DNA of 64,000 nt from Bacillota bacterium (GCA_023442465.1 JAEZZQ010000043.1:1-64000), one strand, 5' to 3'. Numbered from the stretch's first letter, positions 41,260 to 51,609 are shown. Notes: generated by a model from the letters alone, not told the origin. Numbers and translations are program-made.

Positions 41260-42328
41260 CCTTACTCCTTACTCTGTCTGCTTCCTCGATTTTTTGCACC
41301 GCATGAAGCAATGCTTCATTTTCCTCATGGCTCTTTACCGCCAATCGGTAAAATCCCTTTCTCATTCCTCTGAAATTGCTGCAGTCACGAATCAGTATCT
41401 TATGCTCCAAAAGCTTCTCATATAGGGGCAGAGTAGAATATATAAGCAGATAATCCGCCTCGGAAGGGAATACTTTTATTCCTGCTTTCTTAAGTTCATC
41501 CCTCATGTATTCCCGTTCTCTTTTCACAAGTCCCACCGTACTTCGCACATACTCCGTTTCCTTGCACGCTTGTATTCCTGCCGCTTGGGCCAATATGGAC
41601 AGATTCCATTCCGGCAGTTGATTCCCGATCCGCTCCAGCATGTCCCGATTGCCGCAAAACAAATATCCGAGCCTTACGCCCGGCATGGCGAAAATCTTAG
41701 TGAATGAACGGACAACGATTAAATTGGGATATTCCTCCAACTGTGATTTTAATGACCTTCCGGCATCCTCGCCCGTAAATTCCAAAAAGCATTCATCCAC
41801 AACCAGCACTATATCTTTTTCCAGACATATTCTTAAAACATTCTCCAGCAAACCGCTATTTATCATATTGCCCACAGGATTATTGGGGTTTGCCAAAAAA
41901 AGTAAATCCGTTTCCTCCCCCAAAACCTCCAGAAAATCCGGCTGCAAACAAAAACCTGCTTCTTCTTGCATTTCATAAAAAATGATTTCACTTCCTGCCG
42001 CCCTCGCCGCATGCTCATAGCCATAAAAGGAGGGCGCAGGAATCAGGATTTTCTTCGGCTTTATCCCATGTACGATTGCAAGAAACAGCTCCGATGCTCC
42101 GTTTCCGCAAAGAATGTGCCGCTTATTTACTCCGCTCATCCTTTCGATGGCATCCCTCAGCTCCTGTGCCCGGATATCGGGATACCTTCCGCAAGCTGCC
42201 AAAGATTCCTGCAGCGCTTCTTCCACACTCTTCGGCATGCCGAGGGGATTGATATTTATGGAAAAATCAATATTTACTTCCTTTTGATAAATATCTCCTC
42301 CATGAATCGCCATTTCGCTTTTATCCAT
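41252..42328 (-). CDS. cobD: Threonine-phosphate decarboxylase
   Basis: A 358-residue PLP enzyme of the histidinol-phosphate aminotransferase-like fold: GGDIYQKEVNIDFSININPLG, LCGNGASELF, LANPNNPVGN and the PLP lysine in VRSFTKIFAMPGVRLGY. The start motif and context identify CobD, which makes (R)-1-amino-2-propanol phosphate for the nucleotide loop. Confidence 0.9.
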   Translation of the reverse strand: MDKSEMAIHGGDIYQKEVNIDFSININPLGMPKSVEEALQESLAACGRYPDIRAQELRDAIERMSGVNKRHILCGNGASELFLAIVHGIKPKKILIPAPSFYGYEHAARAAGSEIIFYEMQEEAGFCLQPDFLEVLGEETDLLFLANPNNPVGNMINSGLLENVLRICLEKDIVLVVDECFLEFTGEDAGRSLKSQLEEYPNLIVVRSFTKIFAMPGVRLGYLFCGNRDMLERIGNQLPEWNLSILAQAAGIQACKETEYVRSTVGLVKREREYMRDELKKAGIKVFPSEADYLLIYSTLPLYEKLLEHKILIRDCSNFRGMRKGFYRLAVKSHEENEALLHAVQKIEEADRVRSKDE

Positions 42329-42344
42329 TTCCTTTTATTTTTGT

Positions 42345-43349
42345 CTATCGTGCAAAAAGTGTCTGATAGGCCCCAAGCATAAGCAGCAGACAAATGCCCT
42401 GACATAAAGCTGCAGATATGTATAGGAGCTTATTCGCCCTCACAATATCCTCATATTCCACGGTGCGCACCTCATCTCCTATATACGGTTTTTCTATTGT
42501 TTTCCCAAAATAGCTGGCATCTCCGCCAATCCTGATTCCCAGTGCTCCGGCGAGGACCGCCTCCGTCTGTGCAGAATTAGGGCTGGCATGTTTATACCTA
42601 TCCCTTTTGTAAATCATAAGCGCCCGCCTTTCGTCAAAATCCTTGCCTGCCAGAAAAGCAGCGGCAATCATCAGTACCGCGCTAATTCTTGCCGGAACAT
42701 AATTGACCCCATCGTCCAGCTTAGCTGCCGCTCTTCCGAAATGAAGATATCTTTCATTTTTATATCCAACCATGGAATCCATCGTATTGACCGCCTTGTA
42801 TAAAAGTCCCAGTACCGGGCCGAAGACGGCCAGGTAAAGCATGGGCGCTATGACTCCGTCGGAAAGATTCTCCGCCACCGTTTCTATGGCCGCTTTTGCG
42901 ACCCCCGTTTCATCCAGGATGTCCGTATCTCTTCCTACAATCATGGAGACCGCTTTCCTTGCCCCAGGCAAATCTTTTTCCTTAAGCCTCGCGTAAACCT
43001 TCATGCTCTCCTGTTTCAAGCACTTCGCAGCAAGGACTTGATAACTCATAATGCTTTCCGTAACGATTCCTAAAACAGGATGCAGCATATAGGCCACGCA
43101 TAGAATCATGAGGGAAATACCCCCTGTCAATATCAAAACCGTAATTACGAGAATTCTTCCCGCCCTTCGTTCCTCTTCCTGCGTCTTAGCCGTTCCATCC
43201 TTTTTCCTGAGCAGCCTTGCCTCCTGCTTAGCGATTAATTTGCCGATGGCTCTAACCGGATGAGGAAGCCAATAAGGATCTCCCAGCATAAGGTCCAGAA
43301 CGAATCCGGCGAAAAAGCCTAATATATGGTACAGTATCATCTCCCGCAC
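42345..43349 (-). CDS. cbiB: Adenosylcobinamide-phosphate synthase
   Basis: A 334-residue membrane protein: LMLGDPYWLPHPVRAIGKLI, MIVGRDTDILDETGVAKAAIET, VAENLSDGVIAPM and YKAVNTMDSMVGYKNERY. It attaches aminopropanol phosphate to adenosylcobyric acid. It lies 16 bases upstream of cobD, its substrate supplier. Confidence 0.92.
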   Translation of the reverse strand: MREMILYHILGFFAGFVLDLMLGDPYWLPHPVRAIGKLIAKQEARLLRKKDGTAKTQEEERRAGRILVITVLILTGGISLMILCVAYMLHPVLGIVTESIMSYQVLAAKCLKQESMKVYARLKEKDLPGARKAVSMIVGRDTDILDETGVAKAAIETVAENLSDGVIAPMLYLAVFGPVLGLLYKAVNTMDSMVGYKNERYLHFGRAAAKLDDGVNYVPARISAVLMIAAAFLAGKDFDERRALMIYKRDRYKHASPNSAQTEAVLAGALGIRIGGDASYFGKTIEKPYIGDEVRTVEYEDIVRANKLLYISAALCQGICLLLMLGAYQTLFAR

Positions 43350-43359
43350 TTCTTCCTCC

Positions 43360-43944
43360 TTATAACTTCTGAATGTCCTTTATCTGTATTCCCCCATCCA
43401 TGAAAACCTCAAGGCAATAACCTTCTGCGTTTTTACATTGGAAGTCGTAATACTCTCCCTTTCCAAACAAACTGAGCACAGCCATAATCGTTCCTCCATG
43501 GACGACGGCGGCGGCAGTTTCCGCACACTCTGCTTTCATATATCCGCATAATTTCACAAAACCTTCGCCGCATCTTTCTATGAATTCTTCTCTGCTCTCT
43601 CCCTGCGGGAAGGGCAATATCCCATTGCTGTCCAGCCATTTCCGGTAGCATGCATCGTTTCTTAATTCTTCATAATTCTTTCCCTCAAAGCTTCCGAAAT
43701 TTATTTCCCGCCATTCCTCTATTACGATGGCAGGCTCTCTTTCATAAATCAGTTTTGCAGTCTCAAGGCATCGTTTCATCGGACTGGAAACCAAGACTTG
43801 TGCCGAGGGATATTTCCCCCTCGCTTTTTCCTCCAATATGTGCCTCTTTCCTCCTTCGGTAAGAGCTTCTTCCGTTCCTCCGCCGACATATCTTCCTTCT
43901 TCGTTTGCTTTCGTAGCTCCGTGGCGTATCAATAGCAGCCTCAT
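43360..43944 (-). CDS. cobC: Histidine phosphatase, probable alpha-ribazole phosphatase
   Basis: A 194-residue branch-1 histidine phosphatase with the catalytic LLIRHGATKANEEGRYVG, then SSPMKRCLETA, EINFGSFEGKNYEEL and VVHGGTIMAVL. Context makes it the CobC that removes the 5'-phosphate in nucleotide-loop assembly. It overlaps the upstream small CobU-like gene by four bases. Confidence 0.88.
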   Translation of the reverse strand: MRLLLIRHGATKANEEGRYVGGGTEEALTEGGKRHILEEKARGKYPSAQVLVSSPMKRCLETAKLIYEREPAIVIEEWREINFGSFEGKNYEELRNDACYRKWLDSNGILPFPQGESREEFIERCGEGFVKLCGYMKAECAETAAAVVHGGTIMAVLSLFGKGEYYDFQCKNAEGYCLEVFMDGGIQIKDIQKL

Positions 43945-44324
43945 TTGATTTTTTGCCCCAATCCACTTATAATCCTCTCAACCCGATCTGCCTTTTTTGC
44001 AATATCGCAGAGGCATCTGCCAAGCCTCTCCCGGTATTCCCGCTGCGTTTCCTCCATAGGCACGATGCCGCAGCCCACTTCGTTGCTGATAATAATCAGG
44101 TCCTTACGCTTTGAGAGTATCTGCTTTATTATTTTTTCCGGCTCTTCTTTTTGCTGAAGCTTCAAGAAGAACCATTCATGAAAATGGTTTATGATTTCTT
44201 TCTCTTGTCCGATATCCGCGAAATCTTCCAACGCTCCATCCGCCACACTATCTAAGCCGCAGCCATTTTTTTTCAACACATAACCCAGCTTCCCCTGGGC
44301 ATATCCGCCTATATACAATTCCAT
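43941..44324 (-). CDS. Small CobU-like paralogue with degenerate P-loop
   Basis: A 127-residue protein related to adenosylcobinamide kinase/guanylyltransferase but about 50 residues short. The P-loop region reads IGGYAQGKLGY, with Leu where Ser/Thr should bind Mg-ATP, and the middle His segment is missing. The C-terminal family motif is intact (IISNEVGCGIVPMEE, then GRCLCDIAKKADRVERIISGL). The larger CobU at 45168 shows the opposite pattern. It may form a heteromer with CobU or have another role. It is placed between cobS and cobC. Confidence 0.75.
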   Translation of the reverse strand: MELYIGGYAQGKLGYVLKKNGCGLDSVADGALEDFADIGQEKEIINHFHEWFFLKLQQKEEPEKIIKQILSKRKDLIIISNEVGCGIVPMEETQREYRERLGRCLCDIAKKADRVERIISGLGQKIK

Positions 44325-44386
44325 CCGCCCGCCTCCTATCCGTTACGATTCAGCCTCCGGCTTCCCGGCAACAATTAATGAACAAA

Positions 44387-45166
44387 CTATAGTTCTAATC
44401 CTCTCATCAGTATGCAGCCTATCGAAACAGTTAACATAATAGTACCTTCACAAAGTATCGTAAAATATCCTGAAGTATCTCCTGTGACTCCCCCGAATTC
44501 CTTTTTACATTTTTTCCAGTAATAAAAAAGTGTTAACAGACTTAGCAGGATTGCCGCAGTGCCTATACCTTTCGATAAAAAAAGCATCACCGCGCCGCAA
44601 AACGCAAGCTGCAAATACAGGAGTATCCTTACCAGCCCTTTCTGTGCACTGCTGGAAAAGGTATACAACAAGCCGTCTTTCCTGGCGCAGGCAAAGGTCA
44701 CCGCACCGATTCCGCTGAGAATTCGGGAAAAATAAAAGCCTGCTGCCAAAAGTCCTACGGCCTTCATTCCCTCGATTTCCAAATATGCGCCTATATATAT
44801 AAGATAATATACAAGTAACAGAATGACTGAAAATGCCCCCACATGAGCATCCTTCAATATTTCCAGCTTCTTTTCCTTATCTCTGTAAGAATGCAGCGCA
44901 TCCATCGTATCCATATAACCGTCCACATGGATTCCTCCGGAAATAACGATCGGAAGGGCCGTTCCGATAAGGACGAAACATCCTTTGCTCATTCCCAGAG
45001 CCTGACAGAGCATGGCCCATAAATAGACTGCACCTCCAATTACCGCGCCGACCAAAGGGAAAAAGGCGATCATATACTTCATTTCTTTTTCCTTCCATTC
45101 AAACTGGGGAACCGGAATGACAGAAAACATAGAAAAAGCAATTCCTATAGCTTTTATTAAAAACAT
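44387..45166 (-). CDS. cobS: Adenosylcobinamide-GDP ribazoletransferase (cobalamin synthase)
   Basis: A 259-residue membrane protein with FSMFSVIPVPQFEWKEKEMKY, FFPLVGAVIGG, and the catalytic acidic segment GGIHVDGYMDTMDALHSYRD. It joins adenosylcobinamide-GDP with alpha-ribazole (phosphate). One base separates it from cobU. Confidence 0.92.
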   Translation of the reverse strand: MFLIKAIGIAFSMFSVIPVPQFEWKEKEMKYMIAFFPLVGAVIGGAVYLWAMLCQALGMSKGCFVLIGTALPIVISGGIHVDGYMDTMDALHSYRDKEKKLEILKDAHVGAFSVILLLVYYLIYIGAYLEIEGMKAVGLLAAGFYFSRILSGIGAVTFACARKDGLLYTFSSSAQKGLVRILLYLQLAFCGAVMLFLSKGIGTAAILLSLLTLFYYWKKCKKEFGGVTGDTSGYFTILCEGTIMLTVSIGCILMRGLEL

Positions 45167-45167
45167 A

Positions 45168-45701
45168 TCATTTCACCTCTACGGGTATTCCCGCAACTAC
45201 CTCTGTCACCTCGTCCGCAAGCTCCGCCAGCCTGCAATTAATCCGTCCCAGAGTCTCCATATACCGCATGGTGCCCTCGTCATAGCTATTTCCGTCGTCG
45301 AACACGTTGTTGGTCACGATGACCAGATGTTTTGTCCCCATCATAAGCCTTTGTACCCCGTCCATTACATGCGCTTCTACTTGTGAAACTTCCGGCAGTC
45401 CGGCCCCTGCATTTGTAAACATTTCATTTGCAGTCAGATTGGACATACATTCGAGCAGTACCGACGCACGCCCTTCTACTGCATATGCCGCTGCCCCAAT
45501 GTTTAACGGCTGCTCTATTGTAACAAAACCTTTTCCTGCTCTCAGCTTCCGATGTCTCTCCACTTTTTTTCTGCCTTCTCCGTCATATATTTGCATGGTC
45601 GCCAGATAGTAGAGCGGCTCCGCTCCTCTCAGCGATAATATTTTCTTCTCCGCATAAGCTGATTTTCCGCTGCCGTTTCCGCCGGATATGACAATCATCA
45701 T
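45168..45701 (-). CDS. cobU: Adenosylcobinamide kinase/guanylyltransferase
   Basis: A 177-residue protein with intact P-loop ISGGNGSGKSAYAE and the GMP-accepting His region (GRKKVERHRKLR, then FVTIEQPLNIG). The usual NEVGxGIVP motif near the C-terminus is replaced by TNNVFDDGNSYDEGT. The small paralogue at 43941 has that motif but lacks the P-loop residue, so the two may complement each other. It lies between cobT and cobS. Confidence 0.88.
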   Translation of the reverse strand: MMIVISGGNGSGKSAYAEKKILSLRGAEPLYYLATMQIYDGEGRKKVERHRKLRAGKGFVTIEQPLNIGAAAYAVEGRASVLLECMSNLTANEMFTNAGAGLPEVSQVEAHVMDGVQRLMMGTKHLVIVTNNVFDDGNSYDEGTMRYMETLGRINCRLAELADEVTEVVAGIPVEVK

Positions 45702-45720
45702 TTTCGGACTCCTTCTCTAA

Positions 45721-46782
45721 TTAGTCAAAACGCACATATTGCTGTACACTGATATCCTGAAACCCTGTCCTGTTCGCATAAACGGATAGGGCAATATCCA
45801 AAAGCGAAAACATCATTACTGCGCCGGTTCCTTCACCCAGTGCCATTTTTCCGTCGATAACCGGATGCAGTCCCAGCTCCTCCATAATTCTTCCGGCGGC
45901 AGGTTCCCTGCTTACATGGGAAGGAATAATGAATTCTTTTATACCGGGTACCAGCCGCTGTGCGGCCAGCGCTGCCGCCGCACTGATAGAGCCGTCCATC
46001 ACTATCGGCACACGATACAGCCCTCCGCCGATAAATATGCCGGTAAGTCCCGCAATGTCCAAACCCCCGACTGCTGCCAGTATGCCCAGGGCGTCCGTCT
46101 TTTGAAACCGGTATTTTTCCAAAGCACTGTTGATCACCTCATACTTACGGCTTAATCCCTCGTTGCTCAGCCCGGCTCCCCTTCCGGCAATATCCTCTGC
46201 CCGGCAGCCCAAAAGCGCTGCCGTCACCGCTGCGCTGGTGGTAGTATTTCCGATGCCCATTTCTCCGGTGGCAAGAAGAGCATATCCTTTTCTTTTACAG
46301 TCCTTTACCAGCTCCATTCCTACCCAAACGGCACGCAGAGCCTCTTCTATTGTCATGGCAGGCTCTTTTAAAAAGTTTCTTGTTCCGCAGGAGATTTTCC
46401 TATCTACAATGCCCGCTCCGCTTATTTTGGAATTGATTCCTATATCCACTGCTATCACATCCGCTCCGGCTGCCTTTGCCATCCTGCACACGCTGCTTTC
46501 GCCTCTCCCCATACTCTCGGCTACCCGGGCCGTCACTTCCTGGCCGGTCTGGCTGATTCCTTCCTCAACGATTCCGTTATCCGCACATAGAACAATAACC
46601 GCTTTCGAGGAAATATCGATTCGGGTATCGCCCGCAACTGCTCCTATGCGGGCAATCATCGTTTCGAACTGCCCCAGACCGTCAAGCGGCTTTGCGATAC
46701 CATCCCACATTTCCTTGATCTTTCTTTCGATTTCCATATCCGGCCCGTCAACTTTCAGGCACTTTAATTCCTCTTCCGTCAC
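45721..46782 (-). CDS. cobT: Nicotinate-nucleotide--dimethylbenzimidazole phosphoribosyltransferase
   Basis: A 353-residue enzyme: [54 protein letters not shown] and the catalytic Glu near the end ([12 protein letters not shown]). It activates the lower-ligand base to its ribotide. The start is GTG, overlapping the cobQ stop as GTGA. Confidence 0.93.
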   Translation of the reverse strand: MTEEELKCLKVDGPDMEIERKIKEMWDGIAKPLDGLGQFETMIARIGAVAGDTRIDISSKAVIVLCADNGIVEEGISQTGQEVTARVAESMGRGESSVCRMAKAAGADVIAVDIGINSKISGAGIVDRKISCGTRNFLKEPAMTIEEALRAVWVGMELVKDCKRKGYALLATGEMGIGNTTTSAAVTAALLGCRAEDIAGRGAGLSNEGLSRKYEVINSALEKYRFQKTDALGILAAVGGLDIAGLTGIFIGGGLYRVPIVMDGSISAAAALAAQRLVPGIKEFIIPSHVSREPAAGRIMEELGLHPVIDGKMALGEGTGAVMMFSLLDIALSVYANRTGFQDISVQQYVRFD

Positions 46783-48296
46783 ACGTCCGCCCTCTTATGC
46801 TTTACTCCCAACAAATCATAAATGTAATCCATATCCAAATATTCCCTGAGCACCTTCGCCAGCTTATCATACTGTGTCTCCCTGAACGCTTCATAATCCA
46901 TGGGCGTTCCGCTGTCATAGGCGATTCCTTTTTTCTCTGCCAGGCATTTTATGATTGCAGGCGCGATTTCTCCATGGTCAAAAATTCCATGTACATAGGT
47001 GCCGTATACATTGTTTTGGAAAGTGCCGTCCGCCTTGTCCCTGCCGTCCTTTTTATCCGTAAGGAGGCTGAGCGCCGAAACTTCCGGCCCTCCGCGGCTT
47101 ACACCCATATGTATTTCATAGCCTTCTATTGCCATGCCGGAAAGTATGGAAAGTTCCCCTCCCACATAATGGAAGCTTCCCCTTACCTGCGTTCTTATTT
47201 TGTCTTTCTCCAATACGGTATCTATCGGAAGCAGTTCCATTCCTCTCATCTTTCCCCCTTCCTCCACGGAAAAAGGGTCGGAAATGCTCTTCCCTAACAT
47301 CTGATATCCGCCGCAGATACCGAATACGACGCTGCTTTCGGAAAGCTTTTTAATTGCCGCCTCTAAACCATTCTGGCGCATCCAAGTTAAATCCCCCATC
47401 GTATTCTTGCTTCCCGGAAGCAAGATCATATCGGGGTTGCCAAGCTCTGCGACACTTTTTACATACCGCATGGAAACATCTTTTAACTGCTCGAATCTGT
47501 CGAAATCCGTAAAGTTGGAAATTCTCGGAAACCGGATAATCGCTATGTCTATCAAGGCTTTTTCCTTTTTTTCAAATCGGGTGGTCAGACTGTCTTCATC
47601 CTCAATGGAGACATCCATATAAGGAACAACTCCCACCACCGGTTTTCCGCCTTTTTCCTCCAACATGCTTATACCCGGATCGAGTATGGTTTTATCACCT
47701 CTGAACTTGTTAATGATCAGTCCCTTTACTCTCTTTTGCTCTTCCTTTTCCAAAAGCATCAGGGTTCCGAGAAGCTGTGCGAAAACTCCGCCCCTATCGA
47801 TATCTCCCACTAATAATACGGGGGCATCTACCAGCTTCGCTAATCCCATATTCACAATATCGTTTTCCTTTAAATTTATTTCCGCCGGACTGCCGGCACC
47901 CTCAATTACAATGATTTCTGCAGTTTCTTGCAGTTTATCATAAGCTGCTTTAATAACCGGAATAAGCTGCTTTTTATAAGCGAAATAAGCTCTTGCATTC
48001 ATATTTCCAAACACTTCCCCGTTTACGATTATCTGAGAGCCGATATCGTTAGTCGGTTTTAGAAGAATGGGATTCATAAGCACGGAAGGTTCCAGACCGG
48101 CAGCCTGCGCCTGCATGACCTGTGCCCGTCCCATTTCCAGCCCTTCCTTCGTAATATAAGAATTCAAAGCCATATTTTGCGATTTAAAAGGTGCCGCAAT
48201 AAAACCATCCTGCTTGAATATCCGGCACAGGCCTGCAACGAGCAGACTTTTCCCCGCATTGGACATCGTTCCTTGTATCATGATAGATTTGGACAT
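46779..48296 (-). CDS. cobQ: Cobyric acid synthase
   Basis: A 505-residue amidase (CobQ/CbiP) with [45 protein letters not shown], the GATase Cys in [12 protein letters not shown] and the His in [12 protein letters not shown]. It amidates b, d, e and g side chains. It is the first gene of the run; its ribosome site AAGGAGG is the 3' arm of the riboswitch terminator hairpin, seven bases before the ATG. Confidence 0.94.
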   Translation of the reverse strand: MSKSIMIQGTMSNAGKSLLVAGLCRIFKQDGFIAAPFKSQNMALNSYITKEGLEMGRAQVMQAQAAGLEPSVLMNPILLKPTNDIGSQIIVNGEVFGNMNARAYFAYKKQLIPVIKAAYDKLQETAEIIVIEGAGSPAEINLKENDIVNMGLAKLVDAPVLLVGDIDRGGVFAQLLGTLMLLEKEEQKRVKGLIINKFRGDKTILDPGISMLEEKGGKPVVGVVPYMDVSIEDEDSLTTRFEKKEKALIDIAIIRFPRISNFTDFDRFEQLKDVSMRYVKSVAELGNPDMILLPGSKNTMGDLTWMRQNGLEAAIKKLSESSVVFGICGGYQMLGKSISDPFSVEEGGKMRGMELLPIDTVLEKDKIRTQVRGSFHYVGGELSILSGMAIEGYEIHMGVSRGGPEVSALSLLTDKKDGRDKADGTFQNNVYGTYVHGIFDHGEIAPAIIKCLAEKKGIAYDSGTPMDYEAFRETQYDKLAKVLREYLDMDYIYDLLGVKHKRADV

Positions 48297-48333
48297 AAAA
48301 AAGCCTCCTTACCACAAATGGGTAAGGAGGCAG
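48297..48333 (-). terminator. Riboswitch-controlled terminator that also holds the cobQ ribosome site
   Basis: Read leftward: GCCTCCTTACC-catttgt-GGTAAGGAGGC followed by six T residues and then the cobQ ATG. The 11-bp perfect stem is a classic intrinsic terminator, and its 3' arm contains AAGGAGG, so formation would block both transcription and translation. Confidence 0.88.
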
Positions 48334-48394
48334 AAAAGACATAGTAAGACCTATCCCTTATCTATTCCAGACCAATTACTCGTGGCTGTACTAT

Positions 48395-48568
48395 GCTTCA
48401 TTCAAGGCAGGTCTCCTGACTCAAAGATTATCGTATACGGCAGCCTTCCCAATTGTTATCAGTGGCTGTTTGCCGCAACTCCCTTTTCACAGTGACGAGT
48501 TCGTACAGGATTTGCACCTGTTTCCCTTTTCATCGAAACGAGCCTCCGCTCTTTCGACACCTTAAATG
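48395..48568 (-). ncRNA. Cobalamin (AdoCbl) riboswitch
   Basis: Read leftward, the conserved elements appear in order: GGGAAACAGGTGCAAATCCTG, then CACTGTGA, GGGAGTTGCGGC, a CCACTG segment, GGGAAGGCTGCCG, and the B12 box AGTCAGGAGACCTGCC (48407-48422). The expression platform is the terminator/SD hairpin just downstream. Cobalamin binding is expected to lower expression of the whole synthesis and uptake operon. Confidence 0.93.
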
Positions 48569-48649
48569 GATGAAGTTTTGTTCACGAGTATCATAATACT
48601 ATAGATAAAATGTTTTTACCAGTATTTTTCTAAAAATTGTTATTTATAC

Positions 48650-48693
48650 GTGTTAAACTACTGTGTGAACAGTAACGTATAAGTTACTGTTCA
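48650..48693. repeat. Truncated MITE-like element termini
   Basis: Leftward from 48676, about 27 bases match the first bases of the 150-bp element (GTTACTGTTCACACAGTAG, then TTTAACAC). An inverted copy of the tip lies six bases away (TGAACAGTAAC-ttatac-GTTACTGTTCA read leftward), giving a perfect 11-bp hairpin. It is a remnant lying between the riboswitch promoter region and the chemotaxis receptor gene. Confidence 0.7.
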
Positions 48694-48698
48694 GCCTT

Positions 48699-50810
48699 CT
48701 ATACCGTAAATTTTCCGATAGAACGGTCTAGCGCATCCGCTTCCTTCTTCAATAATTCCACATCCTCTGTCAGACCGGACACGATTCCGACCTGCTCATC
48801 TAACGTTGCCGTCACTTCTTCGGTCGCTGCTGCAGATTGCTCCGACACCACAGAAATGCTGTGGATGGACTTCTGTACCTGTTCCTTTTCCTCAGCGATT
48901 TCCTGTATGCTGTCCGCAACAGTTTTAAGCCCTCTCACAAGGTTCTCCACACAGCGGTCAATCTCCCCGAAGACCTGTATGGTCTCTTCTAAGGAAGCGG
49001 CCTGTGCGAAAATAATCCGCTCTGCTTCTTTGGCCGATCCGGTCGTCCTTCTTGTGGTCTCTCCGATGTTCTCCACGATATCCTTGATGCTCTTGCCTGC
49101 CTGCATAGATTCATCCGCGAGCTTACGGATTTCCTCTGCAACCACCGCAAACCCCCTGCCGTTCTCACCTGCCCTTGCAGCTTCGATAGAAGCGTTCAGA
49201 GACAGAAGGTTGGTCTGTCTGGCGATGTTGTTAATCGTATCGATAAAGCCCTCAATCTCCGTGGAACGCTCCTCCACATCCTTGATATTGTCTACTAACA
49301 CCTTAGTGATCGATACCGTTGTCTCCGACTTCTCATTTAGTTCATGGACAATGACGCGCCCCTGTTCCACCACAGCCGCAGCCCGATCTACGGTATGGGA
49401 CATGTCGTTTGTCCCTTCACAAACACCGTCGATTTTCACTGCGAAGTCCGCCATCTTATGATTACTTGTATCCGCTTCCTTCGCCTGGATCTGTACCCCT
49501 TTTGCCACTTCCTCTACCGCTGCCGATATTTCCTTGACGGACGCGTGAATGGTCTCCGATTTCATCGCAGTCCCTTCTGCCATTTCCTTTACTTTATTTC
49601 CAAACTTCTGCATATCCTTCATAAGCGTACGCATACTTTCCAGCATATCGTTCAAACCGCTGGCAAGAAGGGCAAATTCATCTCCCCGGTCTGTCTTGAA
49701 TTCCTGTGTCAGGTCGCCCCCTGCCACCTCATGCAGTCCTTTGGTAATGACCTTCACAGACTTGCTCATTCCTGCTGCAATCTTGCTTCCTATGACAAAT
49801 GCGATCACAGATGCAAGAAGTACCATCACGATACATAAGCTGCGGATGGAATTGACTTCCTTTACAATGTTATTCTGGGGAATCAGACCGCATAACAAAA
49901 TTCCCGTATTTCCTACCGGAGCGTGTACGTACAAATACGTATCTCCGTTGTATTTCACATAATTGCCGCCCGCATCCTTCACTTCCAGGCTCTTTTTATA
50001 GAAATCCTTATCCGCAAATACGGCCTTTGCTCCCTCCGGCAAGGGCACTTCCGCACTCCCCTCTCCCTGCTGCAGGCGTACAATCTCCCTTCCGTCCGGA
50101 GAAATCAGTGCCTTTATACTGTTTTCACCGAAATCCATCTCATCCAGCATCTTGTAGATCGTTTCCGTGGTAATATCCAGCACGAGATACGTATCCGCCT
50201 TTGAAAATTTCTGAAAGAATGCCAGGCCATACCACTTTCCTGATATGTCTAAACGCTGGTCTAAAAAAGAATGGTAACCGAACCATCCATTCTTCCGCGT
50301 TTCATTCTCCTTAAAATACCTGCCTTCCGGAGACTCCATAAAGCCTTCGTAGACGTCATCTCCCATGCTTCCCGTCAGGGAAGTAAGGTAAGTCCCATTT
50401 TCCGGAATGACCGAACAGCTATACATATAATCTACGCTAACCTGCATTTGAAGAAGACTTTTCTTCGCATTTTGCAAATATTCTGCTGCTTTTTTCTGCT
50501 TAAAATACTTTTCATAATATGCGGACAGTTCGTCTCCGACGACCATCTCCAGCGCCTTTGAAGATACGCTGCCCGTCAATAAGCCGCAGTACATACTCAT
50601 GGCTGATACCGTACTTACAGAAGAATCTTCTACCTTTTCCTTTATGACATTCGATGCCGTTTTATAAGACACAAGACCTAATATGATAATCAATACGATA
50701 GGAACGAGAAATGCCTTTAATAAAGTTCCCATGATACCCGCATTTGTTATCTTCTTCCACTTTCTGTTCTTTCCGGCTTGCTTTAACACCGTTTTTTTCC
50801 TTCTCTTCAT
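48699..50810 (-). CDS. Methyl-accepting chemotaxis protein
   Basis: A 703-residue receptor. A basic N-terminus precedes TM1 (about 30-50); a large extracytoplasmic Cache-like sensor spans about 50-330; TM2 is at about 338-360; HAMP and the coiled-coil signalling domain follow, with the hairpin-tip sequence [18 protein letters not shown]. The start at 50810 follows AGGAG by seven bases; longer in-frame starts have no site. It is the last gene of the leftward sugar-transport run, which suggests chemotaxis toward the transported sugar. Confidence 0.9.
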   Translation of the reverse strand: MKRRKKTVLKQAGKNRKWKKITNAGIMGTLLKAFLVPIVLIIILGLVSYKTASNVIKEKVEDSSVSTVSAMSMYCGLLTGSVSSKALEMVVGDELSAYYEKYFKQKKAAEYLQNAKKSLLQMQVSVDYMYSCSVIPENGTYLTSLTGSMGDDVYEGFMESPEGRYFKENETRKNGWFGYHSFLDQRLDISGKWYGLAFFQKFSKADTYLVLDITTETIYKMLDEMDFGENSIKALISPDGREIVRLQQGEGSAEVPLPEGAKAVFADKDFYKKSLEVKDAGGNYVKYNGDTYLYVHAPVGNTGILLCGLIPQNNIVKEVNSIRSLCIVMVLLASVIAFVIGSKIAAGMSKSVKVITKGLHEVAGGDLTQEFKTDRGDEFALLASGLNDMLESMRTLMKDMQKFGNKVKEMAEGTAMKSETIHASVKEISAAVEEVAKGVQIQAKEADTSNHKMADFAVKIDGVCEGTNDMSHTVDRAAAVVEQGRVIVHELNEKSETTVSITKVLVDNIKDVEERSTEIEGFIDTINNIARQTNLLSLNASIEAARAGENGRGFAVVAEEIRKLADESMQAGKSIKDIVENIGETTRRTTGSAKEAERIIFAQAASLEETIQVFGEIDRCVENLVRGLKTVADSIQEIAEEKEQVQKSIHSISVVSEQSAAATEEVTATLDEQVGIVSGLTEDVELLKKEADALDRSIGKFTV

Positions 50811-50888
50811 GACATTTCTCCTATTGTGAATCAGCGTTTTCACTGCGCAGGATAGCTTCTCTATTTCCTCCTGCACCAATGCGAACCT

Positions 50889-51605
50889 TTATAAGTTTTC
50901 ATACGGCTCGATAATTTTTCTGTATATTGCAGGAAAGATGCTGCCGCATACCGCAAGCTGGGTCACCGCAAAACACCCGAGCAAAGGAAATACGATGGAT
51001 ACCGGAAAAAACAGCCATAACATTCCCCACAGGAGCAAAACGCTCAAAAGTGCGCAAAGTCCGGATTTCCACTCACATACCATTAAAATCAATGCATTTT
51101 TTATGATATGGCGGTTCGGTAAATCAAACGCCGCCAATAGCATAAAACAAAAATTACCAAAAAGCACCGCCAACGCCAGACATACAAGAGCGACCGTCCT
51201 GGCAAAAAAAGTCTGCTCTCCATTCTGAAATCCACCTGATATCAAGAGAAGATAACTGCCATAGAAGAACAAAAGCAAAGAAGGGATTCCTACCGGAATG
51301 CTTTTTATAAGCTGTGAACGGAATTCCCGGAAAAAATCCGTAATTTCAAAGCCATATCCGTCCTTATACATTTTTATCAGATACCGATTGAGTCCGCACA
51401 AGGCTGCCGGAATGGTAATGATAGGTATGGAACATAATATAAAAATAAGGTTTACAAGAAACAGCTTTCCTGAATAATTCCAGATGAAATAAAGCACTCT
51501 TTTAAAGCCTGTTTTTGGAGTTTCTTTCACATTTTCCCTGTTATTTCCAAGATACCAATCGGTAATACTTTTACTGATCTGCATTTTGCAACCATACCCT
51601 TTCAT
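50889..51605 (-). CDS. YesL-like DUF624 membrane protein
   Basis: A 238-residue protein with five to six transmembrane helices and the DUF624 N-terminal blocks (YFIWNYSGKLFLVNLIFILCS and AALCGLNRYLIKMYKDG). YesL-type proteins accompany carbohydrate ABC transporters of the plant-polysaccharide type; the molecular role is unknown. A second Met at 51584 is an alternative start. Located four bases after the MalG-type permease. Confidence 0.85.
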   Translation of the reverse strand: MKGYGCKMQISKSITDWYLGNNRENVKETPKTGFKRVLYFIWNYSGKLFLVNLIFILCSIPIITIPAALCGLNRYLIKMYKDGYGFEITDFFREFRSQLIKSIPVGIPSLLLFFYGSYLLLISGGFQNGEQTFFARTVALVCLALAVLFGNFCFMLLAAFDLPNRHIIKNALILMVCEWKSGLCALLSVLLLWGMLWLFFPVSIVFPLLGCFAVTQLAVCGSIFPAIYRKIIEPYENL

Positions 51606-51609
51606 AACC

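Noticed and set aside
43941..44324. Small CobU-like gene as a pseudogene
   Set aside because: The frame is intact, overlaps cobC with an ATGA junction and keeps one family motif perfectly, so it is probably functional.
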